A stretch of 64,000 nucleotides of DNA. It comes from Actinoplanes flavus (GTDB taxonomy: Bacteria > Actinomycetota > Actinomycetes > Mycobacteriales > Micromonosporaceae). The notes under the pieces are model-generated. The model did no database searches and was not told the DNA's origin. It saw only the letters and a program-made list of their open reading frames with translations. The translations under genes were made by a program, and so were the position numbers. This document shows positions 1-8,413 of the stretch, piece after piece; the first letter of the stretch is position 1, and every line of letters starts with the position of its first letter. Where the stretch lies: NCBI RefSeq assembly GCF_017592555.1, contig NZ_JAGFNS010000016.1, positions 63,724 to 127,723 on the forward strand. The letters run 5' to 3'.

Positions 1-99
1 GTGGGGTGGGGGGGGGCCCCCACCCCCCCCCCGGTGCGCGCGCGTTTGGGGGCCCCCCCCCCCCCGACGGGCGAAATGCGTTGTGGTCGGGCTTAACCC
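1..99. other. G- and C-homopolymer-rich stretch, no gene
   Basis: The first 66 bases consist largely of alternating runs of G and of C, several 8 to 14 long, broken by a short CG dinucleotide run. No coding potential is convincing. The G runs followed by C runs could fold into a hairpin and act as a terminator for the minus-strand HD gene ending at 100. They could equally be an assembly or sequencing artefact at a contig edge. Confidence 0.5.
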
Positions 100-738
100 C
101 TACGCCAGTTCCTCCAGCTCAGCCCGAAGGTTGGCGCGGGCCCGGTCTTCCCAGCGGTCGCGGATCTCGGCGTGGCGGTAGATGGACGGCAGGTTCAGGA
201 GCTCGGTGAGGACCCGTGAGCGGCCGCCGCGGAAGGCGTCGTCGGGGACGTGGGCGTACTCGCGGCGGATCGCGCTGGTGTAGCGGACGTACCGGTCGGC
301 GTCGGCGGCCAGGATCGACAGGTCGGCGTCGCAGAGCAGTTCGCCGTCCGGATCGTTCTCCCCGGTCGCGTGCCCGGCGGTCAGGCTCACCAGGCGGGCC
401 ACCTCGGCGGCCACCTCGGCCGGGGCGCCCAGGCTGGTCAGCAGACCCTCGGCGAACTCGGCGCTGTCCCGCTCGTTGGCGTCGCCCAGGGCACGCGGGT
501 CGTACACCGCGTCGTGCAGCCAGGCGGCCAGGCGTACCCGGTCGGGGTGGGGCGCCAGGTGGGCGAAGCGGTCGACCACCTCGAGCACCGCGGCGAGATG
601 GGTCACGTCGTGATAGTGGCGCTGCGGCTCGGTCCAGCGGCCGAGCAGGTAGTTCGCGGCGGCGTCCAGGTCCGTGTCGCTCGCGGTGGCGCCGGCGCCG
701 CGGGCCGCGGACCGGAAAGCTTCGGGCAGAGAGGTCAC
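100..738 (-). CDS. HD-domain metal-dependent phosphohydrolase-like protein
   Basis: A 212-aa soluble protein of the predicted HD-superfamily phosphohydrolases. Visible motifs are an H-Y-H-D stretch near residue 42, the signature LHDAVYDP near residue 74 that supplies the metal-binding His-Asp pair, and a later CDADLS aspartate motif near residue 137. These fit a single compact HD domain that binds a divalent metal and hydrolyses a phosphoester or nucleotide. The substrate cannot be told from sequence. It is transcribed divergently from the FUSC gene at 768, with about 29 bases between them. Confidence 0.75.
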   Translation of the reverse strand: MTSLPEAFRSAARGAGATASDTDLDAAANYLLGRWTEPQRHYHDVTHLAAVLEVVDRFAHLAPHPDRVRLAAWLHDAVYDPRALGDANERDSAEFAEGLLTSLGAPAEVAAEVARLVSLTAGHATGENDPDGELLCDADLSILAADADRYVRYTSAIRREYAHVPDDAFRGGRSRVLTELLNLPSIYRHAEIRDRWEDRARANLRAELEELA

Positions 739-767
739 TCAGGCATCCTGACACGTAGGTTGTTGTC

Positions 768-1886
768 ATGATCGGCAAGAAGCGGGTCCCGGTGTTTCTG
801 GCCCGGGGCCGGGCCGGGCTGATGCTCGCGATGCAGGCCGGTCTCGCCGCCGGCCTGGCCTGGTATGTGGCACACGACCTGTTCGGCCGCCCGATGCCGT
901 TCTTCGCGCCGATCGCCGCGGTGATCGCGCTCGGCTCGTCGGTGGGCCAGCGTCTGCGGCGGACCGCGGAGCTGGTCATCGGGGTGGCGGTCGGCATCGG
1001 CCTGGGCGACGGCATCATCCTGCTGATCGGCAACGGCCCGGTGCAGATCGGGCTGATCGTGCTGCTCGCCGTGCTGCTCGCGACCGCGGCCGGCGGCGGC
1101 GCCGCGCTGATCGTGCAGTCCGCCTCCTCGGCGGTGCTGGTCGCCACCCTCACCTCCGGCACCGGACAGCCCTGGACCCGCTTCCTGGACGCTCTGGTCG
1201 GCGGTGGGGTGGCCCTCGTGGTGATGACCGTGCTGCTGCCGCTGAACCCGCTGACCGTGGTGCGCCGGGCCGCCGATCCGGCGCTGCGTGCTTTCACCGA
1301 CGGCCTGCACGACGCGGCACGCGGGCTGGCCGCCGCCGATCCGGACGTGCTCCAGGCGGCCCTGGAGCGGCTGCGGGCGGCCGAGGACACCTTCGCGGCG
1401 TTCCAGTCCGCGATCGAGGCGGCCGGGGAGAACGTGGCGTTCGCGCCGGCCCGGTGGCGGGCCCGCGGCGCCCTGACCCAGTACGTCGAGGGCGCCCCCC
1501 AGCTCACCTACTCGCTGCGCAACGTCCGGGTGCTGCTGCGCCGGGCGCACACCGCGCTCAACGACCACGAGCCGGTCCCGGCGGTTCTGCCGGTGTCGGT
1601 CCGGCACCTGGGTGACGCCGTGGAGCTGCTCCGGCAGGAGTGGGCCCGGGGTGTGGAGCCGGTCGCGGCCCGGGAGCGGGCGCTGCGGGCGGTCACCGAG
1701 TCGGGCCGCGCCTACCAGGAGGGGGTCGGCTACTCCGGGGGCGTGGTGGTGGCGCAGACCCGGACCGCGGTGGCCGACCTGCTGCGGGCCACCGGCGTCG
1801 AGTACGCGGAGGCGACCCGTCAGGTGCGGGCCGCCGTCGGCTGGCGGGGGCGGCCCCACGGAGCACGCCGTCGTACCGGTCGATGA
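768..1886 (+). CDS. FUSC-family (aromatic acid exporter-like) membrane protein
   Basis: A 372-aa protein with an N-terminal block of about six membrane helices (residues 15 to 165), rich in Ala, Gly, Ile and Val, followed by a soluble alpha-helical C-terminal half. The early stretch with a P-F-F-A-P-I-A-A-V-I-A-L core is typical of FUSC/ArAE-type proteins, which export small aromatic or phenolic compounds or remain uncharacterised. It is half the length of E. coli AaeB-type pumps, matching the short actinobacterial form. It lies 13 bases upstream of the PrsW gene and may be co-transcribed with it. Confidence 0.7.
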   Translation: MIGKKRVPVFLARGRAGLMLAMQAGLAAGLAWYVAHDLFGRPMPFFAPIAAVIALGSSVGQRLRRTAELVIGVAVGIGLGDGIILLIGNGPVQIGLIVLLAVLLATAAGGGAALIVQSASSAVLVATLTSGTGQPWTRFLDALVGGGVALVVMTVLLPLNPLTVVRRAADPALRAFTDGLHDAARGLAAADPDVLQAALERLRAAEDTFAAFQSAIEAAGENVAFAPARWRARGALTQYVEGAPQLTYSLRNVRVLLRRAHTALNDHEPVPAVLPVSVRHLGDAVELLRQEWARGVEPVAARERALRAVTESGRAYQEGVGYSGGVVVAQTRTAVADLLRATGVEYAEATRQVRAAVGWRGRPHGARRRTGR

Positions 1887-1899
1887 CTAGGCTTGCGGC

Positions 1900-3294
1900 A
1901 TGGCCGACGATCCCGCCCCCGAGACGACCGAGGCTGTCCCTCCCTATCCCGAGGTGACCGAGGCCGCGAAGGCGCCGGTCCCCGGGCGCACCGCCGGGTG
2001 GCGGCGCTGGCTGCCGGTCGCCCTGGTGATCGCGCTGATCGCCGGCGCGGCCGTCTTCATGCTGGTCTTCCTCGGCTACAACATCGGCATCACCGGCCTG
2101 GCCGTCGGCCTGACCGCGGCGATCCTCCCGGTTCCGCTGCTGGCCAGCAGTTTCGTCTGGCTGGACAGATACGAGCCGGAACCCGCGAAGTACCTGGTCT
2201 ACTGCTTCGCCTGGGGCGCCGCCGTGGCGACCGCGGTGGCGCTCGGGGTGAACAGCGGCGCCGCCTGGCTCTTCGACCGGGTGGGCCTGCCGGACGCGCT
2301 GGTCGCGGTGCTGGTGGCCCCGCTCATCGAGGAGTCGATGAAGGTGCTGGGCCCGCTGCTGCTGTTCTGGCGCCGCCGCGGCGAGTGGTCCGGCATCACC
2401 GACGGCATCGTCTACTGCGGCCTCTCCGCGCTCGGCTTCGCCATGGTGGAGAACGTGCTCTACCTGGGCGGGCACGGCTACGCGGCGGGCGCCGACGAGT
2501 ACGGTCCGGCCACCGGCCTGCAGAACGTGTTCCTGATCTTCATCGTGCGGATCCTGTTCACCGGCTTCGCCCACCCGCTGTTCACCTCGATGGCCGGGAT
2601 CGGGCTGGGGATCGCCGCCCGCTCCGGCGACCGGACCGTCCGGCGGCTCGCCCCGGTCGCCGGCCTGCTGCTCGCGATGATCCTGCACGGCATCTTCAAC
2701 CTGCTGCCGACACTGGCCGGCGCCACCGGCGAGACCATGATCATGCTGTACGGCTACCTCGGCTTCATGGTGCCGTTCTTCTTCCTGGTGGTCGGGTTCG
2801 CGATCGCGCTGCGCAGCTGGGAGGGCCGCCTCGCCGAGCGGGTGCTGTACGAGTACGCCGCCGCCGGCTGGTTCGCCCCGTCCGAGGTGGCCGCCCTCGG
2901 CACGCTCGGCCGCCGGCACGCCGCCCGGGAGTGGGCGTCCCGGGTCGCCGGCCCGCTGGGGCGCCGCGCGATGCGGGACTTCCAGTTCGCGGCGACCCGG
3001 CTGGCGCTGCTGCGGGACGGGTTGCGGCGGGGGCTCCCGCGGACTCCGTACGAGCTGCACCACGCAGGCGAGGAGGAGCGGGAGTTGTTGACGGCGATCA
3101 GCGGGTACCGTGCGGTCTTCGCCGGGCGGGACCCACAGACGCCGCCGTCCTGGTGGGACGGGCGGTATTACCGGATCGCCTTCCCGGACGGGGTGGTGCG
3201 GACGGTGGCGCCGCCGCCGGAGCCGGTCATGCCGGTGCCGGTGCGGCTGGGCTACTACATGGGCCCGCCTCCGCCGCTTCCGCCTCAGAGGTAG
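1900..3294 (+). CDS. PrsW family intramembrane metalloprotease
   Basis: A 464-aa multi-pass membrane protein of the PrsW/CPBP-related protease group, which in Bacillus cleaves an anti-sigma factor. After a proline-rich cytoplasmic N-terminus, about eight helices follow. Catalytic-type motifs are visible: the double glutamate in APLIEESMK near residue 147, the M-V-E-N-V-L-Y segment near 187 and the H-G-I-F-N segment near 267. The C-terminal 160 residues are soluble and specific to actinobacteria. The target is unknown; no anti-sigma gene is adjacent. Its 3' end overlaps the convergent GroES-like gene by 10 bases. Confidence 0.85.
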   Translation: MADDPAPETTEAVPPYPEVTEAAKAPVPGRTAGWRRWLPVALVIALIAGAAVFMLVFLGYNIGITGLAVGLTAAILPVPLLASSFVWLDRYEPEPAKYLVYCFAWGAAVATAVALGVNSGAAWLFDRVGLPDALVAVLVAPLIEESMKVLGPLLLFWRRRGEWSGITDGIVYCGLSALGFAMVENVLYLGGHGYAAGADEYGPATGLQNVFLIFIVRILFTGFAHPLFTSMAGIGLGIAARSGDRTVRRLAPVAGLLLAMILHGIFNLLPTLAGATGETMIMLYGYLGFMVPFFFLVVGFAIALRSWEGRLAERVLYEYAAAGWFAPSEVAALGTLGRRHAAREWASRVAGPLGRRAMRDFQFAATRLALLRDGLRRGLPRTPYELHHAGEEERELLTAISGYRAVFAGRDPQTPPSWWDGRYYRIAFPDGVVRTVAPPPEPVMPVPVRLGYYMGPPPPLPPQR

Positions 3295-3626
3295 AGGCCG
3301 GTGCCGTCCGGCTCGACCCGGGTGGCCGCGACCGCGTGCACGTCCCGCTCGCGCAGCAGCACGTAGCCCTTGCCGTGCAGCTCCACCTCGGAGCGGTCGT
3401 CCGGGTCGAAGAGGACGCGGTCGCCCACCACGATCGACCGGACGTTGGGCCCGACGCCGACCGCGGTCGCCCAGGACAGGCGCCGTCCCATCGAGGCGGT
3501 GGCCGGGATGACGATGCCGGCGGTGGACCGCCGCTCGCCCTCCCCACCGTCCTGACGGACGAGGACGCGGTCGTGCAGCATCCGGATCGGCAATCCGGTC
3601 TCGGTACGGGCGGTGTCGGCACTCAC
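3285..3626 (-). CDS. GroES-like co-chaperonin domain protein (solitary)
   Basis: A 113-aa protein with a GroES fold: a start segment I-R-M-L-H-D-R-V-L-V, a variable mobile-loop region, then G-I-V-I-P, and a closing V-G-D-R-V-L-F and G-K-G-Y-V-L-L-R. I chose the GTG at 3626, which gives a start MSADTARTETG just before the domain. No groEL is adjacent, and the protein is longer than standard GroES (about 97 aa) with a 12-residue C-terminal extension. It may be a paralogue rather than the main co-chaperonin. It is convergent with the PrsW gene. Confidence 0.75.
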   Translation of the reverse strand: MSADTARTETGLPIRMLHDRVLVRQDGGEGERRSTAGIVIPATASMGRRLSWATAVGVGPNVRSIVVGDRVLFDPDDRSEVELHGKGYVLLRERDVHAVAATRVEPDGTGLYL

Positions 3627-3737
3627 GATTGCAGACGGTACGCCGCCACCAATTCCCGTCGTCGCGGGGTAAGGCGATACGGACGCCTGCGTACTAGCGT
3701 GATTACCGCGCATTCGAGATTCGAGGGGGTATGGCGG

Positions 3738-4994
3738 TTGAACCGCTTCCGACGGGTCCGGGACAACCTGAGGAAGGCCTACGACTCCGGCCGTGACTCG
3801 GTGCGGCAGGGCCGGCCCGACCGTGCCGAGGAGGAGGCCGACCGGTACGAGGAGTTCATCGCACCACCTCCCGCGCCGGAGCTCACGCATCATTCGACGG
3901 CCAGCCGGGACGACGCGGACGTGCCGCAGCCGTTGCGGATCGCGGCGGCCTGGAGCTGGCGCCTGATCGTGGTGGGCGTGATCGGCTGGGCGCTGCTCAA
4001 GCTGATCGGCATGGTCAGCATCGTGATGATTCCGCTGGCCATCGCGCTGCTGCTGTCGGCGTTGTTCGGCCCGGCGGTGGGCTGGCTGCTGCGGTTGCGC
4101 CTGCCCCGGTCGCTCGCCACGTTCCTGGTGATGGTCACCGGGATCGCCGCGGTCGTCGGCACCCTGACGCTGGTGGTGAACCAGTTCATCGCCGGGGTGC
4201 CGAAACTGACCGAGAACGCGAGCGCCGGTGTCCGGCAGATCCAGCAGTGGGCGCGGACCGGGCCGCTGCATCTCTCCGACGCCCAGGTGGATCAGGGCAT
4301 CGACGCCGGCCAGGAGTGGATCAACGCGAACACCACGTCGCTGACCTCCACCGGCATCGCCACCGTGGCGACCATCGCGGAGCTGGTCACCGGCCTGCTG
4401 CTGGTCCTCTTCGCGACGTTCTTCTTCCTGCGGGACGGCCGGTCGATCTGGCGGTTCATCGTCCGGCTCTTCCCGGTGAACGCGCGCTGGTCGCTGGCCG
4501 ACGCGGGCGACGCCTCCTGGGCCACCCTGGGAGCGTACGTGCGGGCCACCGTGCTGGTCGCCTTCATCGACGCGGTCGGCATCGGCCTGGCGCTGGTGGT
4601 GCTGGAGGTGGAGTTCGCCTTCCCGCTGGCCGCGCTGGTCTTCCTGGGCGCGTTCATCCCGATCGTCGGCGCCAGCGTGTCCGGTGTCGTCGCGGTCCTG
4701 GTGGCGCTGGTCGACGAGGGCTGGGTGGTCGCTCTGATCACGCTGGCCGCGGTGATCCTGGTCCAGCAGATCGAGGGGCACGTGCTCCAGCCGCTGATCA
4801 TGGGCCGGGCGGTGTCGGTGCACCCGCTCGCGGTGATCATCGGAATCGCCTGCGGTGTGGTGCTGGCCGGGATCATCGGGGCGCTGGTGGCGGTGCCGCT
4901 GATCGCGGTGCTCAACACCGGCATCCGGCGGCTGTCCCGGCGGCGTCCGGAGATCCCACCGCACGCCGAGGTGGTCACCACCGGAGTGGCATGA
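3738..4994 (+). CDS. AI-2E family transporter (permease)
   Basis: A 418-aa integral membrane protein of the AI-2E exporter/TqsA family. About 75 charged, soluble residues precede the first helices, then come seven to eight membrane segments, including the typical internal F-F-L-R-D-G-R stretch and the late G-A-F-I-P-I-V-G-A and Q-Q-I-E-G-H motifs that mark the family. The TTG start at 3738 is chosen because a GAGGGGG ribosome site lies eight bases upstream; a GTG at 3699 is the alternative. The substrate is unknown; relatives include Na/H antiporters as well as quorum-signal exporters. A strong terminator follows at once. Confidence 0.8.
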   Translation: MNRFRRVRDNLRKAYDSGRDSVRQGRPDRAEEEADRYEEFIAPPPAPELTHHSTASRDDADVPQPLRIAAAWSWRLIVVGVIGWALLKLIGMVSIVMIPLAIALLLSALFGPAVGWLLRLRLPRSLATFLVMVTGIAAVVGTLTLVVNQFIAGVPKLTENASAGVRQIQQWARTGPLHLSDAQVDQGIDAGQEWINANTTSLTSTGIATVATIAELVTGLLLVLFATFFFLRDGRSIWRFIVRLFPVNARWSLADAGDASWATLGAYVRATVLVAFIDAVGIGLALVVLEVEFAFPLAALVFLGAFIPIVGASVSGVVAVLVALVDEGWVVALITLAAVILVQQIEGHVLQPLIMGRAVSVHPLAVIIGIACGVVLAGIIGALVAVPLIAVLNTGIRRLSRRRPEIPPHAEVVTTGVA

Positions 4995-4997
4995 GAG

Positions 4998-5027
4998 AAG
5001 GGCGGGACCCCGAGGGGTCCCGCCCTT
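4998..5027. terminator. Bidirectional intrinsic terminator
   Basis: A perfect 14-bp stem (4998-5011 with 5014-5027), effectively closed by a CGAG loop, with A and T residues at the two ends. It sits between the convergent AI-2E permease gene and the sseC-like gene and can serve both. Confidence 0.85.
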
Positions 5028-5042
5028 TCAACAGAGCGTGGG

Positions 5043-5381
5043 TCAGGCGGTGGCCACGTTCAGAGCGATCTCGTTGACGCCGAGCACGGCGTCGACCGCC
5101 AGCTCGCCGTTGCCGTGCCGGCTGAGGGCCTTCACGGTCCAGGAGCCGGGCGCGGCGAAGAACCGGAACACGCCCTCGGGCGAGGAGACCACCTCGGCGG
5201 TGAACTCGCCGGAGGAGTCGAGCAGCCGCACGTACGCGCCGCCGACGGCCTCGCTGTCGGCGTTGCGGACGATGCCGGTGATCACCGTCTCCTTGGCCAG
5301 GTCCACGCTGCTGGGGAGGGGCGCGGACTGGTCGGGGGCGGCGCAACCGGCTGCGGTGTTCGCGGTGGTGGGAACGGTCAT
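5043..5381 (-). CDS. DUF1416 protein, SseC-like
   Basis: A 112-aa protein of the DUF1416 family, known in mycobacteria as SseC and usually encoded directly after the thiosulfate sulfurtransferase CysA/SseA. The N-terminus carries a conserved G-C-A-A-P segment with the only cysteine. The remainder is a beta-sandwich-like domain (T-G-I-V-R, V-R-L-L-D-S-S-G-E-F-T, G-S-W-T-V-K-A-L-S) resembling carboxypeptidase-regulatory or prealbumin-like folds. It begins five bases after the cysA stop codon, so the two are almost certainly one operon for sulfur handling. Its biochemical role is not established. Confidence 0.85.
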   Translation of the reverse strand: MTVPTTANTAAGCAAPDQSAPLPSSVDLAKETVITGIVRNADSEAVGGAYVRLLDSSGEFTAEVVSSPEGVFRFFAAPGSWTVKALSRHGNGELAVDAVLGVNEIALNVATA

Positions 5382-5386
5382 GATGA

Positions 5387-6235
5387 TCAGGCCTTTCCGG
5401 GCTCGTCGCCGAGGGCGATCGGCACACCGATGAGGGAGCCGTACTCGGTCCAGGAGCCGTCGTAGTTCTTCACGTTCTCGTGACCGAGCAACTCCTTGAG
5501 CACGAACCAGGTGTGCGAGGAGCGCTCGCCGATGCGGCAGTACGCGATGGTGTCCTTGCCGCCGTCCAGACCGGCCTCACCGTAGATCTTGGCGAGTTCC
5601 TCGTCGGACTTGAAGGTGCCGTCCTCGTTCGCGGCCTTGCTCCACGGCACGCTGATCGCGGTCGGGATGTGGCCGGCCCGCTGGGACTGCTCCTGCGGCA
5701 GGTGCGCCGGGGCGAGCAGGCGGCCCGCGAACTCGTCGGGGCTGCGCACGTCGACCAGGTTCTTCACGCCGATGGCCTGGACCACCTCGTCACGGAACGC
5801 GCGGATCTCCAGGTTCGGCGCCTTGGCGACGTAGCTGGTCTTCGCGCGGACCGGAACGTCCTTGGTGTAGACGCGGGCGTCCAGCTCCCACTTCTTGCGG
5901 CCGCCGTCGAGCAGCTTGACCGCCTCGTGGCCGTACAGCTTGAAGTACCAGTACGCGTACGCCGCGAACCAGTTGTTGTTGCCGCCGTACAGGATCACGG
6001 TGTCGTCGTTGGAGATGCCGCGCTCGGAGAGCAGAGCGGCGAACTGCTCCTGGTTGACGAAGTCGCGCCGGACCGGGTCCTGGAGGTCCTTCTTCCAGTC
6101 GATCTTGATAGCGCCGGGGATGTGGCCGCCGTCGTAGGCGGTGGTGTCCTCGTCGACCTCGACGAAGACGAGACCCGGGGTCTCCAGGTTCTCCTCGGCC
6201 CAGTCGGCCGAGACGAGTGCGGTGTCGCGACTCAT
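5387..6235 (-). CDS. cysA: Thiosulfate/3-mercaptopyruvate sulfurtransferase (rhodanese)
   Basis: A 282-aa tandem rhodanese with two domains. The N-terminal domain (residues 5-125) is structural. The C-terminal domain (145-275) carries the active-site loop CRIGERSS with the persulfide-forming cysteine. It transfers a sulfane sulfur from thiosulfate or mercaptopyruvate to thiol acceptors in the cytoplasm. An AGGGAG ribosome site at 6243-6248 supports the ATG at 6235. The gene is followed by the sseC-like gene and preceded by a leader peptide gene and hairpins at 6359-6491, which suggests control by cysteine supply. The orthologous mycobacterial pair is cysA2-sseC2. Confidence 0.9.
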   Translation of the reverse strand: MSRDTALVSADWAEENLETPGLVFVEVDEDTTAYDGGHIPGAIKIDWKKDLQDPVRRDFVNQEQFAALLSERGISNDDTVILYGGNNNWFAAYAYWYFKLYGHEAVKLLDGGRKKWELDARVYTKDVPVRAKTSYVAKAPNLEIRAFRDEVVQAIGVKNLVDVRSPDEFAGRLLAPAHLPQEQSQRAGHIPTAISVPWSKAANEDGTFKSDEELAKIYGEAGLDGGKDTIAYCRIGERSSHTWFVLKELLGHENVKNYDGSWTEYGSLIGVPIALGDEPGKA

Positions 6236-6358
6236 CGGTTCACTCCCTGATGGTGGGTGATGGGTGAGTCAGCGCACGGAAGTGTCCTGTTCAGTCGCAC
6301 TCCGCGCGGACCCATGGGTGGTTGGGATCACGGGCTGCTTGTGCGACGGCGCCACTGC

Positions 6359-6427
6359 CGGGCTAGAAAAGCCCTGGGCTATCAGAAAAGGTGCTCAGCA
6401 CCGGGTGGCCCCGTCAGTGGACGGGGC
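6359..6427 (-). promoter_or_regulatory. Attenuator-like hairpin cluster between leader peptide and cysA
   Basis: Reading the minus strand, an 8-bp stem with four-base loop (6408-6427) overlaps the last codons and stop of the leader peptide. A compact GGTGCT/AGCACC hairpin (6390-6402) follows and is directly trailed by TTTT (6386-6389). A smaller GGGCT/AGCCC stem lies at 6360-6374. The order Cys codons, stem over the stop codon, stem with T run is the layout expected of ribosome-mediated attenuation. Which stems are mutually exclusive was judged by eye only. Confidence 0.5.
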
Positions 6428-6491
6428 GACACAGGCACGCGGCCACGCGGCACAGGTCGACCGCGCGCCTTTTCGTGAGCAACAGGCTCAT
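6414..6491 (-). CDS. Cysteine-containing leader peptide of the cysA-sseC operon
   Basis: A 25-codon ORF reading ATG to TGA with the core RRAVDLCRVAACLCR. The peptide has three cysteines (positions 14, 19, 21). Short peptides with an R-R-x-V-D-L-C-R core are found upstream of sulfur-metabolism genes in Streptomyces and relatives, and mycobacteria use leaderless cysteine-rich small ORFs as cysteine-responsive attenuators, one of them in front of cysA2. Here a TAGGGT hexamer ends eight bases before the ATG, so the transcript may begin at or next to the start codon (leaderless). Ribosome stalling at the Cys codons would alter folding of the hairpin at 6408-6427. Confidence 0.75.
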   Translation of the reverse strand: MSLLLTKRRAVDLCRVAACLCRPVH

Positions 6492-6499
6492 GGGAAACG

Positions 6500-6505
6500 A
6501 CCCTA
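6500..6505 (-). promoter_or_regulatory. Candidate -10 hexamer for the leader peptide transcript
   Basis: TAGGGT on the minus strand fits the actinobacterial TANNNT -10 pattern and is separated from the leader ATG by eight bases, a distance that would put the transcription start on or beside the A of the ATG. No clear -35 element is visible. Confidence 0.4.
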
Positions 6506-6562
6506 CCAGCGGGCTCAGCCAGCGGAACAGCACCGACCACCATCCGGGAAGGCGCGACCCGG

Positions 6563-7354
6563 TCAGGCGCCCGCCCCGGTGAGCGCCACGTCGCTGGCGC
6601 CGAACGTGACCCGCAGGCCCTCGGGCAGCGGGGTCAGCTCCTGGACCTGGAGGTTCATCGGCAGTTCCGGGACGTCGACGGTGAACGTCATCTGCTTCAC
6701 GTACGAATCGATCTGGCCCTGGACGAACGGGTTGGGCGCCACGTCCTTGGCCGTCACGTCGGAGAAACGCACCTGAACCTTGCCCTTCACGACGCTCAGG
6801 TCGGCGGCGCCGGCCAGTGCGACGGTCTGCAGGCCGGAGATCTTCAACTCGGCCGTGCCGACCACCTTGCCGTCCTTCTCGGCCAGGGTCAGGCCCGGCT
6901 GGCCGGTCGCCTCGGCGATCAGGTCGTAGTCGATGGTGCCGGTGCCGGTGACCGATTTCGCCGTCACGTCACCGGTGCCGTCGCGCAGGGCGCTGAGCGG
7001 CGCGCTGACGTCGGCGGCCCGGATGTCCAGCGCGTCCATCCGCACCGTGACGTCGGTGTCGGTCGGGGCCGAGAAGTCCGGCAGCGTGATCCGGATCTCC
7101 TGGTACCGGCCGGCCAGGACCTGGGTCAGGAACGGGACGCCGGCGATCTCCACCTCCGGGGTGCCGCTGGTGGCGCCCCGGTCGGCGACCTGCTGGGACA
7201 CCTTCTCGGCGAGAACGCCCTCGGCGTACGACGAGCCGATCCGGTCGATCACCACCACCCCGAGGAACAGGAGCAGCAGCAGCGTCAGGACGACGACCGT
7301 CAGGGCGCGCCCACGACGACGGCGGGGACGTCCTGGTACGTGCACCTCGGTCAC
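6563..7354 (-). CDS. LmeA-like phospholipid-binding protein (DUF2993)
   Basis: A 263-aa protein with a basic N-terminus (R-R-R-R-G-R), one membrane or signal segment of about 20 hydrophobic residues, and a DUF2993 domain of about 220 residues. In mycobacteria LmeA is a periplasmic, membrane-associated phospholipid-binding protein needed for lipomannan maturation. I chose the GTG at 7354 because GGGAGG lies five bases upstream; an ATG seven codons earlier is possible. Mycobacterial lmeA also sits between the cysA-sseC pair and glnR, which supports orthology. Confidence 0.85.
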   Translation of the reverse strand: MTEVHVPGRPRRRRGRALTVVVLTLLLLLFLGVVVIDRIGSSYAEGVLAEKVSQQVADRGATSGTPEVEIAGVPFLTQVLAGRYQEIRITLPDFSAPTDTDVTVRMDALDIRAADVSAPLSALRDGTGDVTAKSVTGTGTIDYDLIAEATGQPGLTLAEKDGKVVGTAELKISGLQTVALAGAADLSVVKGKVQVRFSDVTAKDVAPNPFVQGQIDSYVKQMTFTVDVPELPMNLQVQELTPLPEGLRVTFGASDVALTGAGA

Positions 7355-7423
7355 TGTTCCTCCCGGCTCATCCACCCTGGGGAACGTACATGCCCGGGTC
7401 GAGGGTTCACCGAAACAGGTGTG

Positions 7424-8413
7424 TCAGGTGAGGTAGAGATGGACCAGTGAGTACGCCGCGAACGCGGTGAGCGCGAACCCGCCGAGCGGCCCCTGCATGT
7501 GCCGTGCCAGCCAGAAGGTGGGCGCCTCCCCGGCCAGCCGGCGCCCCGCCTCGCCGAAGTTGACGGCCAGGTCGATCAGGTGGGCGGCCACCGCGGCGAC
7601 CAGGCCCAGCACCGCGCCCTTGGCCGGGGTGAACGGGAGCACCAGGTAACTGCCGAGCAGGGAGGCGGCCAGGGTGCCGAGCATCGCGCCGAGCACGATG
7701 CCGGTCGCGCCGCGCGGCACCTGGAGCGCGATCCGCGGTTTCGGGAAGACCGCGTCGGCCAGCCGGGCGGTCAGCAGCGCCACCCCGGCGCCGGTGCAGC
7801 AGACCAGGATGGCCTGGGCGCCGAGCGGCTCACGGACCAGCAGAATCATGATCGAGTACGCCGTCGCGCCGCTGACGATGATCAGTGTGGTCCGCCACGA
7901 GTCCTTCGCCCGTTGCCGGTCCCCGGCCCGGATCAGCTGCGCCACCAGCGTCACCACGAAACCGCCGAGCGTCACCCAGACCAGCGGGAGCAGCGCGTCA
8001 CCGCCGGTGACCGCCAGGTAGTCGGCGGCCAGCGCGGTCACCGCGACGATCGCGGCGGTGGCGCCCGCCGCCGGCGGGTGCAGGGCCATGGTCCAGGCGA
8101 GCAGGCCGAGCAACTGCACCCCGAAGAGCACGATCGCGTACGACACGCGCGAACCCGGGCCGGTCGCGTGCGCCCCGATGATCAGCGCGACGGCGAGCAG
8201 CGCGGCGAAGCCACCGATCGCGGCCGACAGCCTCGGCCGAACCGGGGCTATCGGGATCTCGTCGAACTCGTCGTCCTCGTGATCGGTGGAGTCGGGACGG
8301 TCGTCCTTCTCCTCTTCGGGGACAGCGCCGTAGAACCCGGCCTTGGGGCGGCCTGGATTCATCCGGGCGACCTGCTGGGAGGCTTCGGCGTCCCACGGGT
8401 CGTCGTTCGGCAT
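7424..8413 (-). CDS. Integral membrane protein, function unknown
   Basis: A 329-aa protein. An acidic soluble N-terminus of about 65 residues (many D and E) is followed by roughly eight membrane helices with no charged catalytic motif that I recognise. The ATG at 8413 is used; a GTG four codons upstream is equally possible and neither has a clear ribosome site. The arrangement of short loops and Ala/Leu/Val-rich helices is transporter- or lipid-synthase-like, but no family can be named. It is transcribed divergently from glnR and lies just upstream of the LmeA-like gene in the same direction. Confidence 0.65.
   Translation of the reverse strand: MPNDDPWDAEASQQVARMNPGRPKAGFYGAVPEEEKDDRPDSTDHEDDEFDEIPIAPVRPRLSAAIGGFAALLAVALIIGAHATGPGSRVSYAIVLFGVQLLGLLAWTMALHPPAAGATAAIVAVTALAADYLAVTGGDALLPLVWVTLGGFVVTLVAQLIRAGDRQRAKDSWRTTLIIVSGATAYSIMILLVREPLGAQAILVCCTGAGVALLTARLADAVFPKPRIALQVPRGATGIVLGAMLGTLAASLLGSYLVLPFTPAKGAVLGLVAAVAAHLIDLAVNFGEAGRRLAGEAPTFWLARHMQGPLGGFALTAFAAYSLVHLYLT

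Noticed and set aside
3285-4964. 559-codon minus-strand frame
   Set aside because: Only its last 113 codons match a family (GroES-like); the rest is the antisense of the permease gene and rich in H, Q and R, typical of GC-rich shadow frames.
1893-4994. Single 1033-codon plus-strand frame
   Set aside because: It covers PrsW in another frame and the antisense of the GroES-like gene; only the part from the TTG at 3738 has permease features and a ribosome site.
6232-6300. 22-codon GTG-started ORF overlapping the cysA start by ATGA
   Set aside because: No ribosome site before the GTG and no family likeness; cysA has its own AGGGAG site.
6236-6500. SAM-type riboswitch upstream of cysA
   Set aside because: I looked for SAM-I and SAM-IV core segments and found none; the region is better explained by the leader peptide and hairpins.
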